Below the pieces are notes generated by a model. It was not told the DNA's origin and ran no database searches. It saw only the letters and a program-made list of their open reading frames with translations. From Lujinxingia litoralis (GTDB lineage: Bacteria; Myxococcota_A; Bradymonadia; Bradymonadales; Bradymonadaceae), in contig NZ_QHKO01000004.1 in the NCBI RefSeq assembly GCF_003260125.1, positions 62,001-126,000 on the forward strand: 64,000 bases of DNA, read 5' to 3'. A program made the translations under genes and the position numbers. Positions 26,245 through 34,800 of the stretch are shown here, piece by piece. Positions within the stretch are counted from its first letter, which is position 1. Every line of letters begins with the position of its first letter.

Positions 26245-26341
26245 GTAACAATCACCCGAAGCGCGACTTCAGCGCGTCGAGTGAGTCTTCACAACCCGGT
26301 CCGACAGAAGTCTGGCCAAACTTCCCTGGGAGGAACATCCA

Positions 26342-26548
26342 ATGAACAACTTCAAGAACCTGCTTATCTCGCTGCACAACGACGAAGACGGCGCCACCGC
26401 CACCGAGTACATCATCCTGCTCGTCCTCATCGCCTGCTTCGTCATCATGATCGTCAAGGCCTTCGGTGCCACCGTGGCCGACAAGTTCGTGGAAGCGAAC
26501 GAAGACGTTCAGACCAACGTCGACTTCTCCAGCCGCCCGACCGGCTGA
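26342..26548 (+). CDS. flp: Flp-type pilin (second copy)
   Basis: 68 residues, major Flp/Tad pilin candidate. The leader ends EDG, followed by ATATEYIILLVLIACF, an excellent Flp site with Glu+5/Tyr+6 and a long hydrophobic helix. The remainder (FGATVADKFVEANEDVQTN) is short and polar as in Flp subunits. The ribosome-binding site GGGAGG precedes the ATG. It is flanked by its own sigma-54 promoter and a strong terminator, so it is a monocistronic, probably highly expressed unit. Tad ATPase, secretin and TadE/F genes are not in the window. Confidence 0.92.
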   Translation: MNNFKNLLISLHNDEDGATATEYIILLVLIACFVIMIVKAFGATVADKFVEANEDVQTNVDFSSRPTG

Positions 26549-26590
26549 TCGAAGTTTGATCGTTATCTGACATGCCTGCGCATGTAAGAT

Positions 26591-26628
26591 AAAAAGGAGC
26601 CCACCATCTGGTGGGCTCTTTTTTTTGC
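26591..26628 (+). terminator. Terminator of the second Flp pilin gene
   Basis: GAGCCCACC (26597-26605) pairs with GGTGGGCTC (26610-26618) across loop ATCT, then a run of T. It separates the pilin message from the prepilin peptidase gene. Confidence 0.92.
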
Positions 26629-26736
26629 CTGTTCTATACCCGCTCCCCGGCACGTCCTGCGGGCTCTGGTCGCCAGACCCCCGGGCTATGCTATGGTTCG
26701 ACAGCTCTCCGTTGACCTCTTCCAAGGGCATCCTCG

Positions 26737-27342
26737 ATGCAAGCGATCACCGCGCTCCCACCCTGGGCCCAGATCCTGATCATGGTCCCGCTTCTGACCA
26801 TCTGCCTGATCTCCGCCGTCACCGATTTCCAACAGCGCAAAGTCTTCAACAAGGTCACCTATCCCGGGGTGATCGTGGGGCTTGTAGCCCACACCCTGGC
26901 CTTTGGTCTCTCGGGGCTGGGCGGCGGACTGCTCGCGGCGCTTACGGTGCTGGTGGTCGGCATCCTGATTCTGCCCTTTGGCTGGCTGGGCGGCGGCGAC
27001 ATCAAGCTCTTTGCCGTGATCGGTGCCTTTGTGGGCTTTAGCGGCCTCTACGAGGTCATCTTCTACGCCACGCTCATCGGCCTGCTGATGGGGCTGACCC
27101 TCTCGGTGGCCAACGGTTACATCGTCGAGATGTTTCGCAAGATGTTCCGCGTGCTGCGCTCGCTCTTGCTCTCGGTGACCAGCCGTACCAACCTCACCGA
27201 ATCCCTGGAGCCCGACGAACGCGCCTACCTGCCCTTTGCGATCCCGATCTTCTTTGGCGTGTTACTCTCCACGACCGATGCCTACCTGGACTGGCCCCTG
27301 TGGCTGGAGGGATTACGCCTGTGGATTCAGGAGACGGTGTGA
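26737..27342 (+). CDS. Prepilin peptidase, CpaA/TadV type (A24)
   Basis: 201-residue inner-membrane aspartic protease with about five or six hydrophobic segments; it cleaves Flp prepilin leaders. Both catalytic aspartates are visible: AVTDFQQRKVFN near residue 28 and GGGDIKLFAVIG near 88. It lacks the N-terminal methylase domain of PilD, which fits the CpaA/TadV class. A cytosolic loop of about 45 residues lies between the later helices (SLLLSVTSRTNLTESLEPDE). Its stop overlaps the next ATG by one base (TGATG), so thiO is co-translated, though no functional link is obvious. Confidence 0.9.
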   Translation: MQAITALPPWAQILIMVPLLTICLISAVTDFQQRKVFNKVTYPGVIVGLVAHTLAFGLSGLGGGLLAALTVLVVGILILPFGWLGGGDIKLFAVIGAFVGFSGLYEVIFYATLIGLLMGLTLSVANGYIVEMFRKMFRVLRSLLLSVTSRTNLTESLEPDERAYLPFAIPIFFGVLLSTTDAYLDWPLWLEGLRLWIQETV

Positions 27343-28463
27343 TGACAACAACCGGGCGAATCATCGTCATCGGCAGTGGCGTGGCCGGGCTGGGATGCGC
27401 CTGGCGCCTGGCGCGGGCGGGCTGGGAGGTCGAGGTCTTTGAGCGCGGCCACCTGGGAGAGGGGGCATCCACCCGCGCCGCCGGGATGCTCGCCCCGGCC
27501 GCCGAGGCCCATTTCGAAGAAGAAGCGCAGCTGGCCCTGGGACAGGCCAGCCTGGCGCTCTACCCGGACTTTGTCCGCGAACTCGAGGAAGAAAGCGGCC
27601 TCGATGTTGACTACCGCACCCGGGGCACCCTGGTGGTGGGCATCGATCGCGACGATGATGAAGCCCTGGCCCACCTGCACCGCTTTCATCAACGCCTGGA
27701 GCTTCCGGTGGAGCGCCTCAGCGGCGATCAGGCCCGTAAACTGGAGCCCGGGCTCTCACCCACTATTAACCTGGCGCTCTTCTGCCCCTACGATCATCAG
27801 GTGCACCCCCGACGCCTGGTCGCCGCGCTGGGACGCGCGCTCCAGGCCCACGGCGGCAAACTCCACGAACACACCGCGGTCGATGCGCTGCGCTTAAGCG
27901 AGGATCACTCCCGCGTGCTCGGCGTGACCCTGGCCGACGGCACCCACGTCGACGCCCCGAATGTCCTGGTGGCCACCGGCGCCTGGTCACGCAAGCTTAA
28001 AGGCATGCCCCCCGGACTCCTCCCGCACGTGCGCCCGGTGCGCGGCCAGGTCATCGTGGTGGGGTCAGGTGACCCACCACTGTGCCAGCATGTCATCCGC
28101 GCCCCCGATGCCTACCTGGTCCCGCGAGCCGATGGCGAATTGGTGATCGGCGCCACCAGTGAAGAGCGGGGATTCGATGCCCGGCTGACTGCCGGCGGCG
28201 TGTTTGAACTCTTGCGCGGCGCCTGGGAGACCCTCCCGGGCATCTACGACGCCCCGATCCTCGATCAGTGGGTGGGCTTTCGCCCCGTCTCCCTCTCCAA
28301 TCTCCCCACGCTGGGCCCCACCCCGGTCCAGGGCCTGCACCTCTCGGTGGGACATGGCCGCAACGGCATCCTCCTGGCCCCCCTGACCGCCCTGGGGCTC
28401 GAAGCCCTGATTCGCGGTGAAGATCCGCCCGATGCTCTGCGTCATACTCGCCGCGCCCGCTGA
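27342..28463 (+). CDS. thiO: FAD-dependent glycine oxidase-like protein (ThiO)
   Basis: 373-residue flavoenzyme of the DAO family. Dinucleotide motif IIVIGSGVAGLGCAWRLA at the N-terminus, GASTRAAGMLAP and the C-terminal GHGRNGILLAPLTA that closes over FAD are typical of ThiO, which converts glycine to iminoacetate for the thiamine thiazole ring. ATG at 27342 is favoured over an in-frame start at 27300 because the FAD motif then sits near the start and the gene couples to the peptidase stop. thiD lies 6 kb away, but other thiamine genes are absent. An 8-bp GC hairpin spans the stop codon. Another small-amine oxidase function is possible. Confidence 0.85.
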   Translation: MTTTGRIIVIGSGVAGLGCAWRLARAGWEVEVFERGHLGEGASTRAAGMLAPAAEAHFEEEAQLALGQASLALYPDFVRELEEESGLDVDYRTRGTLVVGIDRDDDEALAHLHRFHQRLELPVERLSGDQARKLEPGLSPTINLALFCPYDHQVHPRRLVAALGRALQAHGGKLHEHTAVDALRLSEDHSRVLGVTLADGTHVDAPNVLVATGAWSRKLKGMPPGLLPHVRPVRGQVIVVGSGDPPLCQHVIRAPDAYLVPRADGELVIGATSEERGFDARLTAGGVFELLRGAWETLPGIYDAPILDQWVGFRPVSLSNLPTLGPTPVQGLHLSVGHGRNGILLAPLTALGLEALIRGEDPPDALRHTRRAR

Positions 28464-28558
28464 GCGGGCGCAACGCCGCCACGGTTGCCGCGGGCGACGA
28501 CTTTCAGGTATCACTCCCCGCACCTTGATGCCGATCCACCACGATCACCGGGAACACG

Positions 28559-29479
28559 ATGAAGATGCTCAAACGCGCCAGCCTCCTGACCGCCGCGCTC
28601 GCGGTGACGGCGCCCGCCTCCCTTGCTCTTGCCCAACAGGCCGATCCTCTCCCCGAGACCTACTCCGGGGTACGCGCCACCGGAATGGGCAACGCCCTGA
28701 CCCCGATCGCCGCCGGCGTCGACAGCCTCTACCATAACCCGGCGGGCCTGGCCCGCGGTGAGATGTACATCCTGGACGGTGCCTTTACCTACACCCCCCA
28801 GGGGGGGCTCTTGAGCGCGGGCATCGCCGACAGCAAAACCAACCCGCAGATCGCCGCCGGCGTGAGTTACTCCTATTACTTCGGGGCCGAAGATCACGCC
28901 GATCTCTCCGGCCACGACGTTCGCGCCGCCGCAGCCGTCCCGGTGATCCCTGAGCGCATCTCCCTGGGAGTCGGCGGGCGCTACATGCACTACACCGACT
29001 CTTCCCTCCCCGAAGATCCCGACAACGAAGACAGCCAGGTGCTCTTCAAAGGCTTCACTGTCGATGTCGGGGCGATGTTCCGCGTCACCGAGTTTTTGCA
29101 CCTCGGCATCAACGGCCAGAACCTCATCGATCCCTGCCGCAACGATGCCCGTTGCCGCGGTGCCGCCCCCACCCGCATTGGCGGCGGCTTTGGCCTGGGA
29201 ACGGTCTCCACCTTCCATCTCACCGGACAGGCTTTTGTCGACATCAGCTCGGCCGAAGATCCCCTCTTCGATTTCGGAGTCGGGGCCGAATATGTGGCCG
29301 CCGGAGCCATTCCGCTGCGTCTGGGATTTGAGCGCCAGGGATTCTTTGAAAGAAACCTGATCACCGCCGGATTCGGCTGGCGCTCTCAGGCTGCGGGCCT
29401 CGATCTCTCTTACCGCCACGACCTCAACCAGAGCTCCAGCTTTGGCTACATCTCCGGCGGATTTTCGGTGTATTTTTAA
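28559..29479 (+). CDS. Outer-membrane beta-barrel protein, PorV/FadL-like
   Basis: 306 residues with a signal peptide ending SLALAQ. The start of the mature protein, YSGVRATGMGNALTPIAAGVD followed by SLYHNPAGLA, is the hallmark seen in PorV/PorQ and related FadL-fold barrels. The rest shows repeated amphipathic strands (GVGGRYMHYTDSS, FDFGVGAEYVAAG) and ends in an aromatic residue (GGFSVYF), as outer-membrane barrels do. The single Cys pair CRNDARC may form a loop disulfide. Substrate unknown. Confidence 0.86.
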   Translation: MKMLKRASLLTAALAVTAPASLALAQQADPLPETYSGVRATGMGNALTPIAAGVDSLYHNPAGLARGEMYILDGAFTYTPQGGLLSAGIADSKTNPQIAAGVSYSYYFGAEDHADLSGHDVRAAAAVPVIPERISLGVGGRYMHYTDSSLPEDPDNEDSQVLFKGFTVDVGAMFRVTEFLHLGINGQNLIDPCRNDARCRGAAPTRIGGGFGLGTVSTFHLTGQAFVDISSAEDPLFDFGVGAEYVAAGAIPLRLGFERQGFFERNLITAGFGWRSQAAGLDLSYRHDLNQSSSFGYISGGFSVYF

Positions 29480-29919
29480 TCACTTGCCCCACAAACACAC
29501 CTGAACAGGGGATGGGGAAAACTTTCGTTCGACGCCCCTCCCCTCTTCGCCTAGGCTTAGAGCCTTCCTCCTCGCCGTAGAAGTACGCCGCCCGGAGCCC
29601 GCGTTCGCCGGGTGTAAGGTGGCGGAAGTCCCGCGCGTCTCTCGTGCAGCGGTACCCGGTCGCCGACGTCGTTCTGCCAAGGTCTGTTCGCCACCGGTCG
29701 GTGTTTAGCTTTGTAGTTTGATCGTCGTCTCGGGCTTCGAGCCTCCGAGCGCCGCCGCGATGTCGAATAGATCGCATGGCTGTGGTGTTTTCAGTGCGAA
29801 GTTCTTTGAAACGTCGATCCTCGACTGCGCATCTCTTGCAGTAGAGATCGCTTGTAGGTCCTCCCCGGGGATTCGATACACCCGGGGCTGGGCGACTATC
29901 GCCAGGGGGTATCGAGTTT
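29480..29919 (+). other. Long leader/promoter region of the RpoH-type gene
   Basis: 440 bp without a credible gene. The right part is the leader of the sigma factor gene. At 29805-29811 TTTGAAA and at 29827-29834 GCGCATCT sit 15 bp apart and resemble a heat-shock promoter (CTTGAAA, CCCCATNT; about 11 of 14 positions), which would mean autoregulation. Short dyads include ATCTCT-N6-AGAGAT, CCCCGGG (29863-29869) with CCCGGGG (29881-29887), and the ribosome-binding-site hairpin listed separately. The left part holds no recognised feature. Confidence 0.45.
29873..29915 (+). promoter_or_regulatory. Leader hairpin sequestering the rpoH ribosome-binding site (candidate RNA thermometer)
   Basis: The 3' strand 29899-29915 (TCGCCAGGGGGTATCGA) can pair along its whole length with 29873-29895: TCGATAC/GTATCGA (7 bp), CCC/GGG, CT/AG and GGCGA/TCGCC closing a CTA loop. 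The 5' strand is interrupted only by A29880, GGGG 29884-29887 and one bulged G. The Shine-Dalgarno AGGGGG is inside the duplex and the ATG follows four bases later. Part of the 5' strand can instead form CCCCGGG/CCCGGGG, giving an alternative open state. This is what a translational thermosensor looks like; E. coli rpoH is controlled in a comparable way by a different structure. Confidence 0.6.
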
Positions 29920-30987
29920 ATGGCTACCCAACATCCAAAACCTAATGAGTCCACTCAACCTAAGGTAGAGGTGCTCGTTGACAAGCCCACGCGCAAAGGC
30001 GCCCGCATTAAGGGCAGCGACGAGGATATGGCCCTCGACGCGGGCTCGCTGCGCGACGTCTCCGAACTCTTCGGAGACCTGAGCCTGCCGATGATGCGTG
30101 GCTCCAACCTCAACCTTCCGGCCAGCGCCGATCCACTCACCGCGTACCTGGCCCGACTCAACTACATTGAGCCGCTGCCGGCCGAGGAACAACAAGAGTT
30201 GGCCGAGCGCTACGTCAACGAAGACGACCGCAACGCCGGCAAGATGCTCATCCTCACCAACCTGCGCCTGGTCGTAAAACTCGCCAGGGAATACCAGCGG
30301 CGCTGGACCAACCTGCTGGACCTGATCCAGGAGGGCAACGTCGGCCTGGCCGAAGCCGTCACCCGCTACGATCCCTACCGCGGGGTCAAGTTCACCAGTT
30401 ACGCCCAGTACTGGATTCGGGCGATGATTCTCAACTACCTGATGAATCATCTCCACCCGGTCAAAATCGGCAGCTCCCGCGCCGGCCGAAAGCTCTTCTA
30501 CAACCTCAAAAAGGCGCGCCGGGAGTTGATGCGTCAGGGCCACCCCAACCCCACTCCGGCCCTGATCGCCGACTACCTCGACGTCGACGAAAGCGAAGTG
30601 GTGCGCGTGGCCGCTCAACTCGACGCGCCCCCGGTCTACCTCGACGCTCAGGCCCCCGGTCACGAAAAGACCACCATCGGGGAGCTGATGCAGTCGGAAT
30701 CGGCCGACCCCGAATCTCTGGTCACCGATTACGACCTGGCCAGCCGATTGCGCGAGGCCATCAACGCCTTCGGCCAGAGCCTGGAAGACGAACGGGAGAT
30801 GACCATCTGGTTCGATCGCATGATCGCCGAAGACCCCCGCAGCCTGGTGGATTTGGGCGAATACTGGGGCGTCTCCAAAGAACGCATCCGACAGGTCGAG
30901 GTGCAGATCCGTGACGATTTCCGCCGCTTTCTGCTCGACCGGCTCGGCGACGAGGTCGAGATCGATTTCCTCGATCAGCTTGGCTGA
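29920..30987 (+). CDS. rpoH: RNA polymerase sigma factor, RpoH (sigma-32) type
   Basis: 355-residue sigma-70 family factor. Region 1.2/2: DPLTAYLARLNYIEPLPAEE, NLRLVVKLAREYQRR, LIQEGNVGLAEAVTRYDP, then FTSYAQYWIRAMILNYLMNH. The segment RKLFYNLKKARREL near residue 189 matches the RpoH box of heat-shock sigma factors, and region 4 has the helix-turn-helix EYWGVSKERIRQVE. Compared with E. coli RpoH (284 residues) there is an N-terminal extension of about 65 polar residues of unknown role. Transcribed alone between a long structured leader and a 23-bp-stem terminator. Directs RNA polymerase to chaperone/protease genes if the assignment is right; another group-3 role is possible. Confidence 0.86.
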   Translation: MATQHPKPNESTQPKVEVLVDKPTRKGARIKGSDEDMALDAGSLRDVSELFGDLSLPMMRGSNLNLPASADPLTAYLARLNYIEPLPAEEQQELAERYVNEDDRNAGKMLILTNLRLVVKLAREYQRRWTNLLDLIQEGNVGLAEAVTRYDPYRGVKFTSYAQYWIRAMILNYLMNHLHPVKIGSSRAGRKLFYNLKKARRELMRQGHPNPTPALIADYLDVDESEVVRVAAQLDAPPVYLDAQAPGHEKTTIGELMQSESADPESLVTDYDLASRLREAINAFGQSLEDEREMTIWFDRMIAEDPRSLVDLGEYWGVSKERIRQVEVQIRDDFRRFLLDRLGDEVEIDFLDQLG

Positions 30988-31005
30988 TCCCCCGGTTCAC
31001 CTACC

Positions 31006-31053
31006 ACCATTAAAAAAGCCGCCCCGAAGATTCGGGGCGGCTTTTTTAATGGT
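31006..31053. terminator. Long bidirectional terminator after rpoH
   Basis: A perfect 23-bp inverted repeat: 31006-31028 pairs with 31031-31053, with core GCCGCCCCGAA/TTCGGGGCGGC and A/T runs on both sides. It ends rpoH on the plus strand and lspA on the minus strand. Confidence 0.95.
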
Positions 31054-31080
31054 GTTTTAGCTCTCGGCACCAGGCCTTGC

Positions 31081-31830
31081 TCAGGCCTGCGCCTCGATCT
31101 CGATCGCCTCGCCAGCCTGATTGCGCTCGCGGAGCATATCGCGAATCATCTCAATGACCATAAACGCCACACCCACACAGATCAGGGCATCGGCCACGTT
31201 AAAGGTCGGCCAGCGATAGACGTCAGTGTACTTCCAGACGATGAAGTCCGTGACGTAACCGTAGCGCACCCGGTCGATGAAGTTCCCCAGCGCGCCACCG
31301 GCGATCAGCGCCAGCGCCCACAAAAGCAGCTTCTGGTCGTTTTGAACCCCGCGCAAGAGCCCCAGGATGATCAACACCGCCAGCAGGCTCACCCCCAGAA
31401 AGAAGGGTTTTCGGAACTCGCTATCTTTATCGGCAAAAAGCCCAAAGGCCGCGCCCGGATTGCGGGTGTACTGAAAGTCCCAGTACCCCTCGATCACGGT
31501 GACATCGCGATTGGTCACCTCGATGATCTGCCCGGCCTCCAACTCGGTTTCGGGCCGCAGGTGCACACCGTCTTCTGTCCGAGTGTAGAGCTGCGCCATG
31601 GCCTTGACCTCTTCCGGCGAATTCGCCTCAAAGGTCTGCCCCAGGTACTCCTCGACCGTCGTGCCCTCCGCCTCCTGAGGAACTTCCAGCACAATCGGGT
31701 GCGAGAAGAATCCCGGGCGCTCCGTAGCGAGCCAGCTCTCAGCGTACCACTTCGACCACTGGTCGAGCGCTACGCCAATGACCACGATCATCGCGAAGAG
31801 TCCGTATTTCCACATGGACTGGCTTTTCAT
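31081..31830 (-). CDS. lspA: Lipoprotein signal peptidase II with a large internal insertion
   Basis: Inner-membrane aspartic peptidase that cleaves prolipoproteins. Catalytic motifs are intact: YTRNPGAAFG, GNFIDRVRYGYVTDF and FNVADALICVG. At 249 residues it is about 85 longer than usual (160-170). The extra part, roughly residues 38-112 between the first transmembrane helix and the WDFQYTRNPGAAFG strand, is acidic and soluble (VEEYLGQTFEANSPEEVKAM) and would lie in the periplasm over the active site. The ATG overlaps the ileS stop by 4 bp (ATGA); ileS-lspA is a conserved pair. Confidence 0.93.
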   Translation of the reverse strand: MKSQSMWKYGLFAMIVVIGVALDQWSKWYAESWLATERPGFFSHPIVLEVPQEAEGTTVEEYLGQTFEANSPEEVKAMAQLYTRTEDGVHLRPETELEAGQIIEVTNRDVTVIEGYWDFQYTRNPGAAFGLFADKDSEFRKPFFLGVSLLAVLIILGLLRGVQNDQKLLLWALALIAGGALGNFIDRVRYGYVTDFIVWKYTDVYRWPTFNVADALICVGVAFMVIEMIRDMLRERNQAGEAIEIEAQA

Positions 31831-34682
31831 CCCTCGATCACCTCCAGCACGTGGGCGCAGCGCGGGCAGACTTCAGCGTCGCTGCCCGGCTGAATCCAGA
31901 AGTTCCAACAACGGGGGCACTTTTGCCCTGAAGCCGGAACCACCCCGACCTCCACGATCTTCCCTTCGCTCGGCGCGGCCTCTTCGATCACGACCTCACT
32001 GGCGATGAAAAGCGCCGGAAGTTGCTCCTCGTAGCTGCGTACCAGGCTCAGGGTCTCGCCAGACGCGCCCACCGTCACATGCGCCTCCTGACTGCTGCCG
32101 ATTTGCCCTTCTTTACGCTCGCCCTTCTTACGCGCGCGCTTCTCTTCCATGGCCTTCTGAACCTCCTGGCGCACCTCCAGGAGGCGCTCCCAGCGCTCCC
32201 CGAGAGCCGCGTCTTTCCAGGCGGCGGTATGCGTAGGGAAGCCCGCCAAAAACACGCTCTTCTCGGCATCTTCCCCGTGGGGCAGATGCTCCCAGGCCTC
32301 CTCGCAGGTGAACGAGAGGATCGGGGCAAGTGCCCGCACCAGAGCATCGATCACCAGCCAGTACGCCGTCTGACCGCTCAAGCGCTCACGGGAGCCCGGC
32401 GCCTCGCAGTACATTCGATCCTTGGTCACATCCATATAGACGTTGGAAAGGTCGACCGTCACGAAGTGCACCAGCGTGTGGTAAATCGTGTGGAACTGGT
32501 AGCCGCGGTAGGCCTCCTCAATGCGCTCAAGCACCTCGGCGGTGCGATGGAGCACCCAGCGATCGATCTCTTCGAGCTCGCTCAGCGCCAGGGCCTCGCC
32601 AGGCTCAAAGCCCTCCAGCCCGCCCAGCAGGAAGCGGAAGGTGTTGCGCACCTTGCGGTAGGCGTCCGAGACGCGCTTGAGGATCTCGGTGGAGAGAGTG
32701 ATGTCACCGCGGTAGTCCACCGCCGAGACCCACAGACGCAGGATCTCCGCGCCGTACTGATCGATCATCCGCTGCGGCGGCTCAAAGTTCTTGCTCGACT
32801 TGGAGTACTTGCGCCCGTCTTCATCGGTCACAAAGCCGTGGGTCAGGCAGGTCTTGTAGGGCGAGTGACCGCGGGAGGTCAGGCAGGCCAGCAGACTGGA
32901 CTGGAACCAGCCGCGATGCTGATCGCTGCCTTCCAGGTAGAGATCGGCCTGCGTGCCGATCCCCAGCTTGCGGTCGAGCACCGCCGACCAGGAGACGCCG
33001 GAGTCGAACCACACATCGAGGATGTCTTCCTCTTTGCGGAAGTCATCGCCGCCACACGCCGGACAGACCGTGCCCGCGGGCACCAGCTCGGAGGCGTCGC
33101 GCTCAAACCACACATCTGCACCGTGGTCTTCGACCAGATCTGCCACATGATCGGCGATCTCACGCGTGGCCAACGCCTCGTTGCACGCCCGGCAGTACAT
33201 CACCGTGATCGGCACGCCCCAGCTACGCTGGCGGCTGATGCACCAGTCCGGACGCCCGACCACCATGCCGTGGATGCGATCGCGGCCCCATTGCGGCACC
33301 CAGTTGATCTTTTCGATCTCTTCGAGCGCGGCCTTACGAAGCTCAAAGCCCTCCTCCAGACCGGCCGCCTGGGGCTCCATGGCCACAAACCACTGCTCGG
33401 TGGCCCGGAAGATCACCGGCTTCTTGCTGCGCCAGCCATGCGGATAGCGATCGATGGTCACCTTGTCGCCCGGCGCATTCAGCAGCATCCCCAGGTCGGC
33501 AAGTTTCTGCTGGATCACCGGGTTGGCCTTAAAGACCTGAGTGCCGACAAACTCTTCGACCTCGGCCCCACGGAACTTCCCGTACTCGTCGACCGGGCAG
33601 AGAATCCCCAGACCAAACTGGCGGCCCAGCTCAAAGTCTTCCTGACCGTGGCCCGGAGCGGTGTGCACACAACCGGTGCCCTGCTCCAGGGTGACGTAAT
33701 CTGCCGGCAGCAGCACCGAATCGCGCTCCAGCCAGGGATGGCGCGCCTTCAGGCCCCGCCCCTCGCCCAATTCGCCAACCAGCTCGCGACCCTCAAAGCT
33801 GGCCAGGACCTCAGACTCCTCGATGCGGCAATCCTTGAGCACCTGCTCGCGACGCCCCTCGGCCATCAGGTAAACCTCATCGCCGACCGCCACCAGCTGA
33901 TAGGTGAGGTCGGGATTGAGCGCGATCGCCAGGTTCGCCGGCAGGGTCCAGGGCGTGGTCGTCCAGATCACCGCAAAGGTCTGGCGCTCACCCACCCGGG
34001 CCCGAAGCGCTTCGGGAAGCTCTTCAAAGGGGAACTTCGCGTAGACGTGCTCGGTGGTGAACGCGTCGTACTCGACTTCGGCCTCGGCCAGAGCGGTCTG
34101 CGCCGCCCAGTCCCAGTGCACCGGCTTGAATCCGCGGTAGACGATGCCCTTCTCAAAGAAGCGGCCGAGCTCCCGCACCGTGGTCGCCTCATAATCGTAG
34201 GACATGGTCAGGTAGGGATCATCCCACTGCCCAAACCCCATCACCCGCTGGAACTCGGTGCGCTGGATGTCGACAAAGCGCTGCGCGTACTCGCGGCAGG
34301 CCTGGCGAATCTCGACCTTGGTCATCTCGCGCTTCTTTTTGCCGAGCTCCTTATCCACCTGGTGCTCAATGGGCAGCCCGTGGCAATCCCACCCGGGCAC
34401 GTACTCACAGAGTTCGCCGGCCATGTTGCGGAATTTCACCACAAAGTCTTTGAGCGTTTTGTTGAGAATATGGCCGTGGTGCAGGGTGCCATTGGCGTAG
34501 GGAGGGCCGTCGTGAAGAATGAAGCGGGGCCAGCCCTCGGCTTTACCGCGCTCCACCCACGCCTGATAAATCCCCTCGTCCTGCCACCAGCTCACGCGTG
34601 CTTCTTCGCGCCCGGCCAGATTGGCGCGCATCGGAAAGTCGGTCGAGGGGAGGTTGAGGGTGTCTTTAAAGTCCTTGCCCAC
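31827..34682 (-). CDS. ileS: Isoleucyl-tRNA synthetase
   Basis: Charges tRNA-Ile and edits Val. 951 residues. Class I motif NGTLHHGHILNK near residue 67, the editing domain, a KYSKS form of the KMSKS loop near 627, and a C-terminal zinc site CPRCWNF/CPRC. The open frame continues 717 bp further upstream through the reverse of other sequence, but the real start is GTG at 34682: AAGGAG lies seven bases upstream and the product begins VGKDFKDTLNLPSTDFPMRA as in bacterial IleS. It overlaps lspA by 4 bp. Confidence 0.97.
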   Translation of the reverse strand: MGKDFKDTLNLPSTDFPMRANLAGREEARVSWWQDEGIYQAWVERGKAEGWPRFILHDGPPYANGTLHHGHILNKTLKDFVVKFRNMAGELCEYVPGWDCHGLPIEHQVDKELGKKKREMTKVEIRQACREYAQRFVDIQRTEFQRVMGFGQWDDPYLTMSYDYEATTVRELGRFFEKGIVYRGFKPVHWDWAAQTALAEAEVEYDAFTTEHVYAKFPFEELPEALRARVGERQTFAVIWTTTPWTLPANLAIALNPDLTYQLVAVGDEVYLMAEGRREQVLKDCRIEESEVLASFEGRELVGELGEGRGLKARHPWLERDSVLLPADYVTLEQGTGCVHTAPGHGQEDFELGRQFGLGILCPVDEYGKFRGAEVEEFVGTQVFKANPVIQQKLADLGMLLNAPGDKVTIDRYPHGWRSKKPVIFRATEQWFVAMEPQAAGLEEGFELRKAALEEIEKINWVPQWGRDRIHGMVVGRPDWCISRQRSWGVPITVMYCRACNEALATREIADHVADLVEDHGADVWFERDASELVPAGTVCPACGGDDFRKEEDILDVWFDSGVSWSAVLDRKLGIGTQADLYLEGSDQHRGWFQSSLLACLTSRGHSPYKTCLTHGFVTDEDGRKYSKSSKNFEPPQRMIDQYGAEILRLWVSAVDYRGDITLSTEILKRVSDAYRKVRNTFRFLLGGLEGFEPGEALALSELEEIDRWVLHRTAEVLERIEEAYRGYQFHTIYHTLVHFVTVDLSNVYMDVTKDRMYCEAPGSRERLSGQTAYWLVIDALVRALAPILSFTCEEAWEHLPHGEDAEKSVFLAGFPTHTAAWKDAALGERWERLLEVRQEVQKAMEEKRARKKGERKEGQIGSSQEAHVTVGASGETLSLVRSYEEQLPALFIASEVVIEEAAPSEGKIVEVGVVPASGQKCPRCWNFWIQPGSDAEVCPRCAHVLEVIEG

Positions 34683-34800
34683 AGCGGCACTCCTTAGCAG
34701 TTCATAGGTTGGAAAATCACCACCCGAATCGCGCTCTTCTAACACAGCGCCGGCCCCGAATAAAGCAGGCCCTGCGCCGGATTTCGTGCCCGAAGAGGGC

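Noticed and set aside
28453..28471. GC hairpin over the thiO stop codon as a terminator
   Set aside because: An 8-bp stem is present but no T-tract follows, so I did not list it as a terminator.
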